Shown here: positions 1-10,585 of the stretch, one piece after another
Layout: each line of letters begins with the position of its first letter
Position numbering within the stretch: the stretch's first letter is position 1
Assembly: GCA_023055425.1 (NCBI GenBank)
Contig: JALGPY010000004.1
Coordinates: 113,315,504 to 113,379,503 of the forward strand
Source of the DNA: Linanthus parryae
Taxonomy: Eukaryota > Streptophyta > Magnoliopsida > Ericales > Polemoniaceae
Direction: 5' to 3'
DNA length: 64,000 nt
The notes under the pieces: model-generated
The model's input: only the letters and a program-made list of their open reading frames with translations
Databases searched by the model: none
Told to the model about the DNA's origin: nothing
Program-made: the position numbers and the translations under genes

Positions 1-142
1 GCCCTCATCGGTTGCTGCGACAAAAGCATAGCCAGAAGCATAGAGCTGATTTCTCAAGTACCCCCAATGAGAAGTCAAGGTGCGACCGGGCCGCGCCGGG
101 TTTAGGCCGTGCCGAGGCAAGGCGGGCCGGGGGCGGGCCGTG

Positions 143-468
143 CACAGAGTAGGGCGGGCCGGGCCGTGCCCGGGTCGAAGCTCCGCGAAAAATAGAATGT
201 GCCGTGATGGGGGCGGGTCGTGCCTCTTCCATTTTGTGCGGGTCGTGCACGGCCCGGGAGAGCGGGCCGGGCCATGTCGTGCACGGGAGGAAAGTGACAC
301 AGAGTAGGGCGGGCCGGGCCGGGCCCGGGTCAAAGCTCCGCGAGAAATAGAATGTGCCTTGATGGGGGCGGGTCGTGCCGTGCCATGCCGTGCCTCTTCC
401 ATTTTGTGCGGGTCGTGCACGGCCCGGGAGAGCGGGCCTGGCCATGTCGTGCACGGGAGGAAAGTGAC
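143..468. repeat. GC-rich tandem duplication (two units)
   Basis: Two head-to-tail units (about 143-297 and 298-468) share the order: GGGC/GGCC-rich start, a CTCCGCG block, TAGAATGTGCC, CCTCTTCCATTTTGTGCGGG, and GTGCACGGGAGGAAAGTGAC. The second unit carries an extra stretch of about 16 bases of GTGCC type. The surrounding bases 80-142 and 469-560 have the same GGGCGGGCC/GTGCC composition. Long open frames on both strands are alanine/arginine/proline/glycine-rich by-products of this composition, so I call no gene here. The origin is unknown; it may be part of a repetitive element that starts outside the window. Confidence 0.75.
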
Positions 469-600
469 CCGGCCGTGAGCACGCCTTTGAGCGGGCCGTT
501 CCGTGTCGTAGAGTGGAGCAGGCCGTGCTCGGGGCGGTGCGGGCGGTGCCGATTTGGCACGCAGGTCGGCCCGTATTGCCACAATGAATGAGAAGATCAT

Positions 601-889
601 GTGCATCAAGCAACATTCAAGTTATTTTTAATCGTTTTGTGGAGATCCAGAATGTCAAAATTTAAACAGGGTTTCTTCAAACCAGTTACTTCGATAATTA
701 AGAAACAATACTATCCATTTGCGTAAATCATGTAACAAGTAGTAGCGGTACATGGTAGAAAATTTCAAATGACATCAGTCTCTACATATCCCACATCGAT
801 ACTGCGGTCCAAGGGCGAAGGACGGAGACAGAGCAGTATATAAAGAGGCCTTCAGAAAAGAACAAAAGCATCGAAATGCAACTTCAGTC
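601..889. other. Gene-free spacer
   Basis: This is AT-rich unique-looking sequence between the GC-rich repeat and the jacalin pseudogene. No coding frame is recognisable. The only structured item is the promoter-like pair at 788-844. Confidence 0.5.
788..844 (+). promoter_or_regulatory. snRNA-type USE element plus TATA box
   Basis: ATCCCACATCG at 788-798 matches the plant snRNA upstream sequence element (RTCCCACATCG) exactly. TATATAAA follows at 837-844, leaving 38 bp between the two. In plant U-snRNA genes the gap is about 33-34 bp for Pol II and about 23-24 bp for Pol III, so this is closest to the Pol II type but slightly long. Downstream sequence (about 865 on) does not resemble a U-snRNA or U3 that I recognise; it runs into the antisense of the jacalin pseudogene. 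It may be chance, an LTR-type promoter, or the promoter of an unknown RNA. Confidence 0.35.
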
Positions 890-1330
890 CTATAACATGT
901 GTATCCCAATGGCGTTTAGGGAGGTACCGCTCCCTCCCCAGAAGCCGTCGATCTTTCCTCCAGTGATCGAGGACATGAAATGCTTCCCATTCTCAACACC
1001 GAAAGGGCCATACTTTCCCTAGTCTGTGTACAAGGTAATCGATCTTATGGCATCAGAGCCATTTTTGTCATTTGTGAAGTTTCCAACATATCCTTCGATG
1101 CCGATAAATTCTTCCCATTGTAGAGAAATCTGCACCAATACATAAATACAACACATATTAACAAAGAATGAATGGTATCAGAGGTGAAAAAGAATTGTAC
1201 AATACTTCACCGGAAGTGTTGAAGAATTGTCATCTCCGCCATGTAAAGCTGACAAAATAAAACTACCATCTGCCTTCTCATTGAATGAGAGAATAAATAT
1301 AGAGATTCTAACTGGTGGAATTTCTCCCGT
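890..1330 (-). pseudogene. Jacalin-related lectin pseudogene (two exons, 5' truncated)
   Basis: On the minus strand an exon of about 1330-1211 encodes a jacalin-like segment with the landmark HGGDDNS. It ends at a GT donor, and an 81-bp intron (1210-1130) ends in GCAG. The last exon (1129-890) encodes 79 residues including WEEFIGIEGYVGNF, GKYGPFGVE and GFWGGSGTSL, then a stop TAG at 892-890. These are hallmarks of the jacalin beta-prism carbohydrate-binding fold. An in-frame TAG sits inside the last exon, just before GKYGPFG, where the related gene at 57666-58211 reads KIKYGPFG. The first part of the domain is missing: the preserved reading stops near 1330, where copia-derived sequence begins. 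The family binds mannose or galactose and acts in plant defence, but this copy should not give a full product. A short translated fragment cannot be excluded. Confidence 0.8.
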
Positions 1331-1600
1331 TCCAGCCGTTTAGGGTTTTGAGGAGAGGGGAAAGGACAAAGTCTTTTCAGAAAATATCACAAAGGCACAA
1401 TAGTTTTGATAATACTAAAGTAACCCTTGTAGCTTTAGATAAGTTTCAGAAGGAGGGTTTCTAATAAATGCAGAGAGACCCTTCTTCTTGATTAATTCTT
1501 CAAACATCATCTTCTTCTTGTTTTAACTTCAACAACACCTCTTCATAGCAAGTCTGCTAATAGCCTCCCTCAAACTCATGGAGGTGGAACCACTGTGAGT
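1331..1600 (-). other. Possible 3' LTR remnant of the truncated copia
   Basis: This lies directly downstream (minus strand) of the copia RNase H region. A purine-rich GAGGGAGG stretch (minus strand, about 1565) could be the polypurine tract. The rest has no recognisable coding frame. No second LTR copy is present to confirm it, so the ends are uncertain. Confidence 0.35.
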
Positions 1601-3335
1601 TTGTGCTTCAGATCCAGAAAGTGATAGGGCAGCAAGGGTTTGGTGTATCTATCTGCTAATTGATCTGCAGATTTGACAAAGCACACAATAAGATCTATCT
1701 TCAAAACCTTTTTCTCTAGTGTAGTGATAATCAACTTCTATATGCTTGGTTTTTGAATGAAGGATGAGATTTGCAGATAGAGCAATTGCAGATTTATTGT
1801 CACAATATAATGTAGGTGCAGAATGCAAGAAAATATGCAGGTCTTTGAACAAAATTTTAAACCAGGCAAGTTCAGCAGCTGTAGATGCAATAGCTCTATA
1901 TTCAGCTTCAGTGGAGCTTCTAGCAATGGTGGGTTGTTTCTTAGCACCCGAGTGGACTGGGTTGGCACCTAGACAAACAGAGAAGCCAGTGGTGCTTCTT
2001 CTGTCAGTTGGGTTGCCAGCCCAGTCAGCATCTGAATAAGCATGAAGGTGTATAGGACCTGTAACATAGAACAAACCATGTTTTTTGGTTCCTTGAAGGT
2101 ACCTTAGAATTCTTTTAGCTCCAACTAAATGTGCAGAAGTGGGACAATGCATGAATTGGCACAAATGATTGACTCGAAAGGAGATATCATGTCTACTAAA
2201 AGTGACATATTGAAGAGCACCTATAAGTTTTCTAAAAGGTGTTGCATCAGGCAGAGGGGTGCTATCATTTGCATGAAACTTAGAACCAGCAAGTATAGGA
2301 GTTGGAGATGGTTTGCAATTCTGCATGTTGAATCTTTTAAGCAAGTCATCAATATACTTTATTTGATGCAAAAATATGCCATGGCAGTTTCTATGTATTT
2401 GTAAGCCAAGGAAATAAGTAAGAGGACCAAAATTGGTCATAGAAAACTCAAGGTTTAGATTTCTCACCAGAGAAGTAATGCAAGCTGTGTCATTACCAGT
2501 GATTATAATGTCATCCACATATAGCAAGAGTAATTTAAACCCTGTTTGTGAATGTCTAATAAAAAGAGATGAGCATGCACTAGAAGAGGTAAAACCTAAA
2601 GACTGAATATAAGTAGTGAATCTCTCAAACCAAGCTCTGGGAGATTGTTTGAGACCATATATGGCCTTGTTTAATCTGCAAACTTGAGTAGGAAATTGTG
2701 GATTTACACTTGAGGCTGCTTCATGTAAACAACTTCTTTTAAAGGTTCATGCAAAAATGCATTTTTGACATCAAGTTGCTGAAGAGTCCAGTTAAATGCA
2801 GCAGCAAGGCGTAAGATGGTTCTAACAGTGCAATGTTTAAAAACGGGGCTAAAGGTTTCATCATAGTCAATGAAAGGGGTTTGGTGAAACCCCTTTGCTA
2901 CAAGTTTAGCCTTGTATCTAGAAACTGGGCCATCAGGGTTGAACTTGGTTCTATAAACCCATTTTTTTCGTACTATGTTAGCAGAGTTAGGTGCAGGAAT
3001 AAGAGACCATGTATTTTGATTTATGAGACTTTGATACTCCGCAGTCATGGCTGTAAGCCACTAGGAGTGTTTTCTTAGCCTCAGTGAAGCATGTAGGATC
3101 AGATAAAAGAGGGAGATTAGGGTTACCAATAGTAGAGAACCCAATGACCTTCTTCTTACCGATTCCTGATTTGCTTCTTGTCTGCATAGGATGACCAGGT
3201 GGTGGTTGCTGAACTGGACTCATCTCAGATGCCAAGCTAGGGCTAGTTGGTTTCTCCTCATTGTGGTGCGTAGTATCTTCATTGGTGGTCATGAAAGGTG
3301 CCATGCCAGAACTAGTTGGCTGCACCTGAAATGGT
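1601..3335 (-). mobile_element. Truncated Ty1/copia retrotransposon (RT-RNase H end)
   Basis: Only the 3' part of a copia element remains: the linker after integrase, reverse transcriptase and RNase H on the minus strand. It is cut at its 5' side exactly where the plus-strand Angela-type LTR starts (3336). Gag, protease and integrase are not in the window. Frame breaks (see the pseudogene entry) show it is old and dead. Confidence 0.85.
1649..3325 (-). pseudogene. Copia Pol fragment (RT and RNase H)
   Basis: Read on the minus strand, 3325-3060 gives the integrase-RT linker (HPMQTRSKSGI). The next part (3048-2704) gives the RT start (NTWSLIPAP, KWVYRTKFNPDG, YKAKLVAKGF, LDVKNAFLHE). The last part (2527-1649) gives the catalytic motif LLYVDDIIITGND, the connection region ALQYVTFSRHDI and RNase H (YSDADWAG, SSTEAEYRA, TKHIEVDYH). 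Frame changes near 3060 and near 2706 interrupt it, and the sequence 2703-2528 continues the RT core in the third segment's frame. The motif set fits copia elements of the Ale/Retrofit type, but the clade is an inference. The Pol would copy element RNA into DNA; this fragment cannot. Confidence 0.85.
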
Positions 3336-3632
3336 TGTTGGAAATATGCCCTAGAGGCAATATATCTCTTGTGACATTTATGGATTTACGATTCCTTATG
3401 TTATCGATAAAGAGATATGTTAACATGAATGAAGTCCTTAGAATATAAATGTTGTATTCTTAAACATCCCTAGTTGATTATATTGATTAACAGGACGATC
3501 AACTATAGACTAGTATGGGGTTGGATTGATTGGAAATATCACGATCCAACACATGGGTATGCATTAGGAGTAATGTCATACTCGATTGACCCACTTACGA
3601 GAAGGCTACATACAAGTTATGTAAAGTCACAA
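3336..3632 (+). repeat. Copia-B 5' LTR, left part
   Basis: This is the first 297 bp of the copia-B LTR, ending in CACAA (3628-3632), the left target duplication of the Athila insertion. It aligns by eye with the reverse complement of 12260-12507, the start of the dimer LTR. Confidence 0.8.
3628..3632. repeat. Athila target-site duplication, left copy (CACAA)
   Basis: CACAA immediately precedes the Athila LTR and is repeated at 30890-30894, directly after the other Athila LTR. A 5-bp duplication is the usual integration footprint of Ty3/gypsy elements. Confidence 0.9.
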
Positions 3633-5048
3633 TGACACGTTCTAACTGCAAGTGCACAGTTTTCAGTGTAGTAATAATCCGGTAAATCCGGGTTTGTCGA
3701 ACCCAAAGAACTTATTGTAAATTAATTGATATTTCTTAACCCTATGTGGGCAAAGCGCGTTGATTTTGTTTTCTAAATCCTACGAAAAATGAAAGAAAGC
3801 TACTACGTTAACCGATTGATGAATCACACGATTAAAGTTGTGATATTGATGAATGGAGACAAAGTTCAGGACATCTCTTAGGATCACTAGGGTGTTTATA
3901 CCGTTAATGGTTTATGTTCATATAACACGGATATTTTATACTTAGCCAAACGAGCAACACTACCTTGAAGATTTCTCAACCAAGAACTATGCTTAGACAT
4001 ATATAACTGATTCCTCTAGATTACATAAGTCTAAGTATGCATTAAGCTTTCGTGTTCTACTCTAGTTCTTAGTTAACTAAACCGATTCCTCTAGTTTAGA
4101 TACAACTAGTGCAAGATTCACGTGTCGGGTAGTAAATACCAATTGCTCAAGCATTCTCTACCTTTACTCAAACCTATTGTGACGTCATACAATAAGAATG
4201 ATAGAAATAAGCATAAAATCAAGCATGACTAAGCATAAAGATATCCAATTAGGCCAAAAGCATGAAATATAACCCATAAACCACCAAACACGGTGTTTAA
4301 ACCCTAGCTACCTTCGAGATATTCTGAATAAAGAGCTTAGCTATGCTTACTCATGATCAAAATAACAAGTTTCAAGTTTAACATGAGCAAAAATCAAAGA
4401 AAAGAGGAGTTGAGAAGTCAAACGGATGATCAAAAGCTCCACAATAGCTCCCAAAGCTCTCTAGAACGTCTTCCTAGCTGAGAATACTGATAAAACAAAC
4501 CCTAACATGTTCTAATACGTTTCCTTAAAGTTTATGACAACTTCCAAACAATTACAGAATAACCCCAAACAGACTGCAGATTTTGACTTCGCACGAAGAG
4601 AATTTGTCTTCTTTTCGTGCGAAGGTCTTCTTGTTTTGATACTGCATCATGCTGCAAGAAGAATTTTTGAACTCCTCTGATTTTGGCTAAGTATATCTCT
4701 TCGTGCGAAGTGATTTTCTCTTCGTGCGAAGAGAATAAGGCTGCATATTTCTTTCTTCTTTTCCTTGAATCTTTCCTTGAGTTCTTCGTTTCCGAAGCTC
4801 GTCTCTTCATCCTCCTTGATCTCCGCGTCCTATTTCCTGCCAACCACAACACGAAACAAGTACCCGCGATCATATCACAATAAAAGTGTCCAAATATACA
4901 AGAAACTCCCGGATTTAACAATTAACGTTCAAAAACTCAAGTTTCTCAATTTAAGCATATTATACTCAAAAGACGCCAAATTTGCCAACTAAAGCACACA
5001 AAACGTAGATAAACATGTAATAAAATAACTCCGAAAACGGAGTTATCA
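3633..5048 (-). repeat. Athila 3' LTR
   Basis: This 1416-bp LTR starts TGACACG on the plus strand and ends GTTATCA, so on the element strand it reads TGATAACTCC to CGTGTCA. It aligns with 29452-30889 along its full length. It contains several imperfect hairpins of the type CTCTTCGTGCGAAGAG (for example near 4587, 4611, 4697 and 4717). Small open frames inside it are not supported as genes. Confidence 0.9.
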
Positions 5049-5062
5049 ACTACCCCCACACT
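5049..5062 (-). promoter_or_regulatory. Athila polypurine tract
   Basis: On the element strand TGTGGGGGTAGT lies directly before the 3' LTR start. A purine-rich tract in this position primes plus-strand DNA synthesis in LTR retrotransposons. Confidence 0.7.
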
Positions 5063-7308
5063 ACATTTTGCTCGTCCCGAGCAAATATCCGACCCAAACC
5101 TCTTCTCTCAAACTTACTTCCTCAACTCTCAAATGCCTTCTTGCATACCTTCCACATTATCCTTGCATACATTCCTATGCCATTTGCATACTTTCACCAC
5201 ATTGCATAACTTCCCTTATGCCAATTGCATACCTTCACCAACATTTCATACAATCCAAGATGATCATCAAACCACGAGCCGCCTTGTACTAGCCAACACG
5301 ACTCGATTATGCACAATGCAACTACATGAAAATGCAATATAAACAATGCAAGTATTAAAAGAATATTTTTTTTTTCTTTTCTTTCGCGAGATCGGGCAAT
5401 CTCCATTAGCTTGAACCGGTCATCATGAAGCGATGAGAGATCTAGATACAAGGCATGAGTTGAAATCAAATTCGAAAACGAGAATATCCCCTAGCTAGTA
5501 TAGAGAGCCTAGCCTTACTACGTACAAGAATGCACTACCTCTTCGTGTGTGCCCACAAAATAAGAGGCTACGCTAAGCTAAGCCACGTTCAAGGTCGGAG
5601 CTCCTATTCCACTAACGGGTTAGAATGATGAGGCTTAGGGACTATATGATAATAATCATGTATAAGTCCTAAAGCGTCACATTCTCACAATAAATACACA
5701 TCTCGCACACCCTCACAATGATGATAGAAACCGAACCCGAAACTTACCACCTCCGGCCCTCGATCCCCTCAAACCCCAGTACGATTACGATCTTCGCGGC
5801 CATCGTCGTGAATCGTGCACAAAATGAATCTTCCCGATGATGAACTAGTTTCTCTTCCACTCGGTCTTCCAATAAGCTCCCATTTATTCCTTTATTTAAA
5901 CTCTCGTTTTTATATCTTTTTTTTTTCTTTCTGATTTTCTCTTTTTTTTCCAAATTTCCAACAATTCCTCAACACAAATCCCGAGTGGTCTTCCAAGCGT
6001 CAAGCCAAAGATAAAATGAAAGGGGGAGGAAATTGAATGAATAAATATCACACGTAAATTCACCTCCCCCTAACTTGATGAAAGCAAAGGTGTCACAAAA
6101 CTAAGCCGCATACAAATCAAAGCACATGTGTGGAGGTGGAGTCGTCAGTCGTGCAATCTCTATGTCTGTAGTTAAAAGTCGACACCCCCACACTCGAATG
6201 TAGTCAAGTCCCCTCTCAAGTAGTCGACAAAGAACTAAGTCTCGTGCTCAATCCAACCAAACCTCCTACAACGCGATGAACGAAATCCGGTACCAAGCAC
6301 GATCCACCAATTAAGTTCACCCAACCCAATTTTTGTGCGGATTAGATGTCACGCACTCAAGGCTCTCCACAACTGTGTCCATGATGTAATGACATGGATC
6401 ACCGCCACACCGAAGTGCGCAAGCCTACTCTCACTCACCCTCGCATCCCCTCGTAATAGCAAATGAAGCATAAGCGATGTATAGGACTCACAGGCATACA
6501 TCATGAAGCGCTCCCTCATCAAACCCCCTCAACTACAACTCCCTCGTGACGCGCAAAAGCGGTGATTCTAAACGATCAATGATGAAGGCCAAGAATCGTC
6601 ACCCTAGGTCAAGAGGTTATCAAAGAATCCAAGGTTCAATACGGGTCTTCTAGTGGTCCTACAGGGTGAGATCTATAAGTAGTGTGTGCTCTAATACACG
6701 ACCTCGCACAGCTGTTCTGTGTGCCACTACGAGGCGGGCTGGCTACTACCTAAGACGTACACAAGAACGTTCGGCTTGTTTAGCTCACACCTAGCTCAAC
6801 TCTTGTAAGAAAACTAGGCACACACTTCAATCTGAAAATTAAGTATGCGTGTAAAATACGCATGCAGTCCCGTAAAGAGAGTCTCTTTATACTTACTAAG
6901 GGGAACTCACGTTGTCGCTCTCGGTCGCAAACCATGCCCTATGCCTAACAGTCTCACACTTCACGATTGTACCAATTTTCAGCTTCTTTTAATTTCCCTT
7001 TCTCAAAATTTTCAATTTTTATAATTTTGCAAGTTTTTTTTTTTAGTTTATTCTACTCTATGTGCAACAACCAACTCGATTATGACCCGATAGGGGTGGG
7101 TTGACTCAATAAAATAAACGTGCAAACAGAATCACAAAAATAATAGAAAGAACAAATAAGGACATAACAAAATCTATCTATATGAAACGGGCGATGCAAG
7201 ACTCGACTAAAATAGTACAAGGTACCACCACCCCCACACTAAGATGCATCGTTGTCCTCAACGAGAAAACAAGGACTCAACAATATCAGTGCGAAGGTTC
7301 TCTCCTCT
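5063..7308 (-). other. Athila 3' non-coding region
   Basis: About 2.2 kb separates the third ORF from the 3' LTR. It holds AT-rich and pyrimidine-rich runs (a T-rich tract near 5925-5950, another near 7033). No frame has recognisable protein similarity. Long non-coding 3' regions are common in Athila elements. I see nothing else in it. Confidence 0.6.
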
Positions 7309-8658
7309 CTACTCCTCATCCTCTGAGTATGGGGTATCCACATCCCCGCCTCCGGCATCATCATCATCCCCTTCTTCATCTTCCTCATCTTCTTCTCCTT
7401 CCTCATCATCCGTGGGTGGGACCGGATTCTCATACGTGGCTCCTTGATACCATCTCTCAGTAGTAGGCACAGCTGGGACAAAGTCCTCCCTAGGCACATT
7501 GCTCGTGTAGAGGGTCCACTCACCCACCATATGAACCAAGTTACCAAATTGGGCTTGGTTACTTTGGAGACATTGAAACTGCCGTCTCCTCTCATCCCGA
7601 TCCATGGCCATCTCATCTATCTGCTTGTTAAAGGCTACCTCGCTGTCAAAACTAGGTCATAATCTCGTACTTTTTCCGGTGGACCTTGTTCCGTTTCAAT
7701 GCCCTCACAGAAGCATCAAACTTGGACCACTCCCTCTTAGGAAAGACGTCAACAATCTTATCGTGCTTAGGAACTACCACATCCGATGTGATGGCCAAGT
7801 GTGTGAGCAAGCACGTGTGTCCTTGGGCCATCTTGTTATTCCTAGAAGTTCGTTCCATGATATTCCCCCAAATGAATCTAGGGATATCAATTCTCTCCTC
7901 CAACCAGACACACAAGGCCATAACACAGAGTTTGAATGAATATGCCGGGTTTGATGTGGTCCCCAAAACCCAGTTCTCCAACAACTCACAAACCCATCGT
8001 GCCTCAGGCCTCAGCTCACCTCTCGCAACCTTCCAATTTAGAATTTCACCCTTCCTATCCCAAGGATCTTTTCCCGGTGGAAAACAAAATTTGTTCACAC
8101 TTTCATAAATACCCTCATGAGCTGTAATCCGGGCAAAGGCACATGGTGCCTTAAGGGATGGAAACTTAAGTGCCAAGCGAATAGCCTCTGGCGTGAAGAC
8201 TATCCACTTGTTTCTACAGTACACAACCCTCGGGTCTTGACTCTCACCACTCGTGGCATACCTGAGGTTGACGCAAAACTCTCTAGCAATGTTAGAGCTA
8301 GACTTTCCCACAAGATTAAACCACTCAAGAAGCTGCTCTCTCTGATAAATGTCTTTGATATTCTGAGGCATGTCCTCATGAAATTCAAAGACTCTCTCAG
8401 CTTGACCCGACTTTTTCAAGTACGTGTCATGGTAGAAGTCATAGTGAGCCTCATGGGTCACGATATGAATCAAAACGCCCGGACCCACATTTTCATGTTC
8501 ACCTTTTCAACCCGTATACCCTTAATCATTGGTTTGTTTGGTAGCGGTCTTGCAGGAACCGCATACTTGGGAGACTCCAACACCTCAATTACAGGTACAA
8601 CCGAGCCGGACGACTCCCCATACGGTCCCTCACCGGTCTTTATTTTCTTAGAGGCCAT
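7309..8658 (-). pseudogene. Athila third ORF (ATHILA/Transposase_32-like protein), frameshifted
   Basis: The minus-strand frame starts at ATG 8658 (MASKKIKTGEGPYGES), changes frame near 8480, and continues as a block of about 278 residues (8488-7652). That block includes NIAREFCVNLRYA, VYCRNKWIVFTPEAIRLAL and WVCELLENWVLG. It changes frame again near 7655 and ends with a DEEGEEDEED-type acidic tail and a stop at 7309. The REF-VNL and V-vrgk-I-F-pe-I pattern resembles the 'putative plant transposon protein' domain found in Athila-type ORFs. Its role in these elements is not known; an envelope-like function has been proposed for Athila ORF3, but I see no membrane segment here. Two frame changes make it a pseudogene. 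The family assignment is by pattern recognition only. Confidence 0.65.
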
Positions 8659-9389
8659 TTAGGATATTAAGCATGTAAAGTAATCCACTAAACACGTGCA
8701 TTGTGACAAGAAGTGTGTTCAGAAAGCAAACAAGTAGCAAATTCACACGAAATCCTAGGACTCTATTCAATCGTCCCCAAGCACGCTACTAAGCGCAACA
8801 AAATAAAACGGGCTTTTACTCAATTATGCCTAAGACGCGAAAACGAAATCGCTAGGCAAGAAAAGCACCTGTGGCACCCGGAGTTCCCTTCTTACGGGTG
8901 CCGTTTCCGCGAAATAATCGACAAGAAGGGGCTGATTTTACACGCGTCAAAAAATTTCTCGAAAAATCGAAAAAAGCTTGCTTTCCTTACTCTACTTGTC
9001 GTCCCCGTCGATGTTGTTCATGGATTTTTGATCAATTCCTACTCCAACTGCTTCAATTTTCACATCTAGGAATGGAACCCTAGCTTTTGTTCTTCTCCCA
9101 AAACCGTACTTGGAGCTTGATTGAGCCAAAAGTCCGTGTTCTAATCTTCTTCTCCTCCCTCTTGCGACCAAAACTCTCCCTTCCTTGCACAAATTCGTTG
9201 GGGTTTGAAGATTCGAAGAATTTGGGGATGGTTGTGGAAGAAAGAGAACCGACGGGAACAAGAAGATGAAGAACTGAGTTACTCATCAAGTGGTCTGTGC
9301 CTTATATATGCTTCAAATGATATTTCGAAAATGCACCCCTAAGACCTACTTGATTTTCTATTTCATCATGGGCTTTCTGGTAATTTCTA

Positions 9390-9540
9390 CAATGTCTTCG
9401 TGCGAAGACCTTCGTGCGAAGAGTTTAAAGTCTTCGCGCGAAGACCTTCTTATTTTGAGACTGCAAGGTGTTCCACGAAGACTTTTTTCAGAACATCAGA
9501 ATTTTTTCTCTTCGTGCGAAGAGAAGCTGGGCAGGCTTAA
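9390..9540. repeat. LTR-related segment with TTCGTGCGAA hairpins inside Athila
   Basis: Four copies of the CTTCGTGCGAAG-type motif occur here (one as perfect palindrome CTTCGCGCGAAG). The text between them follows the same order as in the LTRs: hairpin, CTTCTTRTTTTGAKACTGCA, a AGAAGAMTTTTT-like run, a hairpin, then GAGAAGCTGG/GAGAATAAGG. It is a diverged internal copy of an LTR segment in the same plus-strand orientation. Confidence 0.6.
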
Positions 9541-9555
9541 AACATCTTTTTTTTG

Positions 9556-9845
9556 CGCTCTTTTGCTCGTAACTTTGCATTCCTTAGGATCCCCTCGACC
9601 TCGAGGCCCCTTTTAAGCTGTAGAAAATTCCCAAAGTCCGGGGAATCGCTTTAGCTTCCGTTTTATGCTCTCAAAGGTTTATTTCTTATTTTCAGATGGT
9701 TTAAGCCGCTCGAGCATCCTTTTTCGCTTTTTTCGCTCTTTTCTTTGCTTTTTCATGGATCTCCTCGACCTCGAGACTCCATTTACGTTATATAATATTC
9801 CCAATGTCGAGGAATCCTCTATTCTTCAATTTTACCCTTCCAAAG
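9556..9845. repeat. Degenerate tandem repeat, about 177-bp period
   Basis: Two units share CGCTCTTTT, GGATC-CCTCGACCTCGAG, ATTCCCAA-GTC--GGAATC and a TTCAA/TTCCG-rich end. The first lies near 9556-9680, the second near 9733-9845. CCTCGACCTCGAGG contains the palindrome CCTCGAGG. No function is evident. Confidence 0.5.
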
Positions 9846-10585
9846 ACCCGTTTGGCAATTCCGGATGCTTTTCGACGCTTTTTATCTGCTTAACATCCTC
9901 TTTGGCATAATTTCTTCGTCCGGACTCCGATATACGCGTTCCACCTGTCTATAGAAAACTCTCTAGCACCCCCTTACTATGGCACTATTCAATTCAGCTT
10001 ACAGTAATTTCTTCCAAAATTTGCCTCGTAATCCGTGCCATTGTGCTAGCTTTCCCGATGTCTTTATCTCTTCTTTGCGTATGTCAAGATGGGGAGTCCG
10101 GAAATATGATCCTCCCCAGGTGCGTGTGTCGAGTAAGTGTAGGAATGGTGTCAATCCTTTTTTCTTCATTCCGGATCCCGATACGCGTTTTGATATGTCT
10201 TTTCTCATTTATCTTACAATTCTTCACTCGGGTATCAAGAAGGGGGATCCGGAATAGGCCTTCCACCTAGAATTCCTGCACACACTCATTGGAAACATTA
10301 AATCCAATCTATCACACCTCTCAAACAATATAACAGAATAAAATAACAAAACAGTATGTAAATCTACACTAAAGTAGTAAATAGGTTGGGTTGCCTCCCA
10401 ACAAGCGCTTGTAATTTAAGATCGACGGCCCGATCCAGTTACCTCATATGATATCAGATAGCGGGAATTGATTTGAGGCGTTCGATAACCCCAATGAAAT
10501 TCCCGTCCACGTATGGCTTTGCTCGCTGTCCATTTATCTTGAATCGGTTCCCATTTTCAGCTTCAACGTCAAGTGATCCCCATGG

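Larger units (their letters stand above)
8659..10380 (-). other. Athila spacer between integrase and third ORF, repeat-bearing
   Basis: No recognisable gene lies here. The spacer holds an LTR-related hairpin segment (9390-9540), two degenerate copies of a CCTCGACCTCGAG-containing unit (9556-9845), and further loosely repeated sequence near 10060-10250 around GATCC/TCCGGA. Confidence 0.6.

Noticed and set aside
5..616. Long open frames on both strands rich in A, R, P and G
   Set aside because: They follow from the GGGCC/GTGCC composition and the duplicated repeat; no domain or start context supports a gene.
860..1000. A U-snRNA or snoRNA gene downstream of the USE/TATA pair
   Set aside because: I could not match U1, U2, U4, U5, U6 or U3 starts, and the region is the antisense of a lectin exon.
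4532..4921. 129-codon frame in the Athila LTR and its 114-codon counterpart at 30370-30714
   Set aside because: The two LTR versions differ by frame-changing indels, and the sequence is LTR with hairpin motifs.
9394..9520. CRISPR-like spaced short repeats
   Set aside because: Spacing is irregular, repeats are imperfect 12-16-mers, and the sequence is a plant retroelement; no cas genes exist here.
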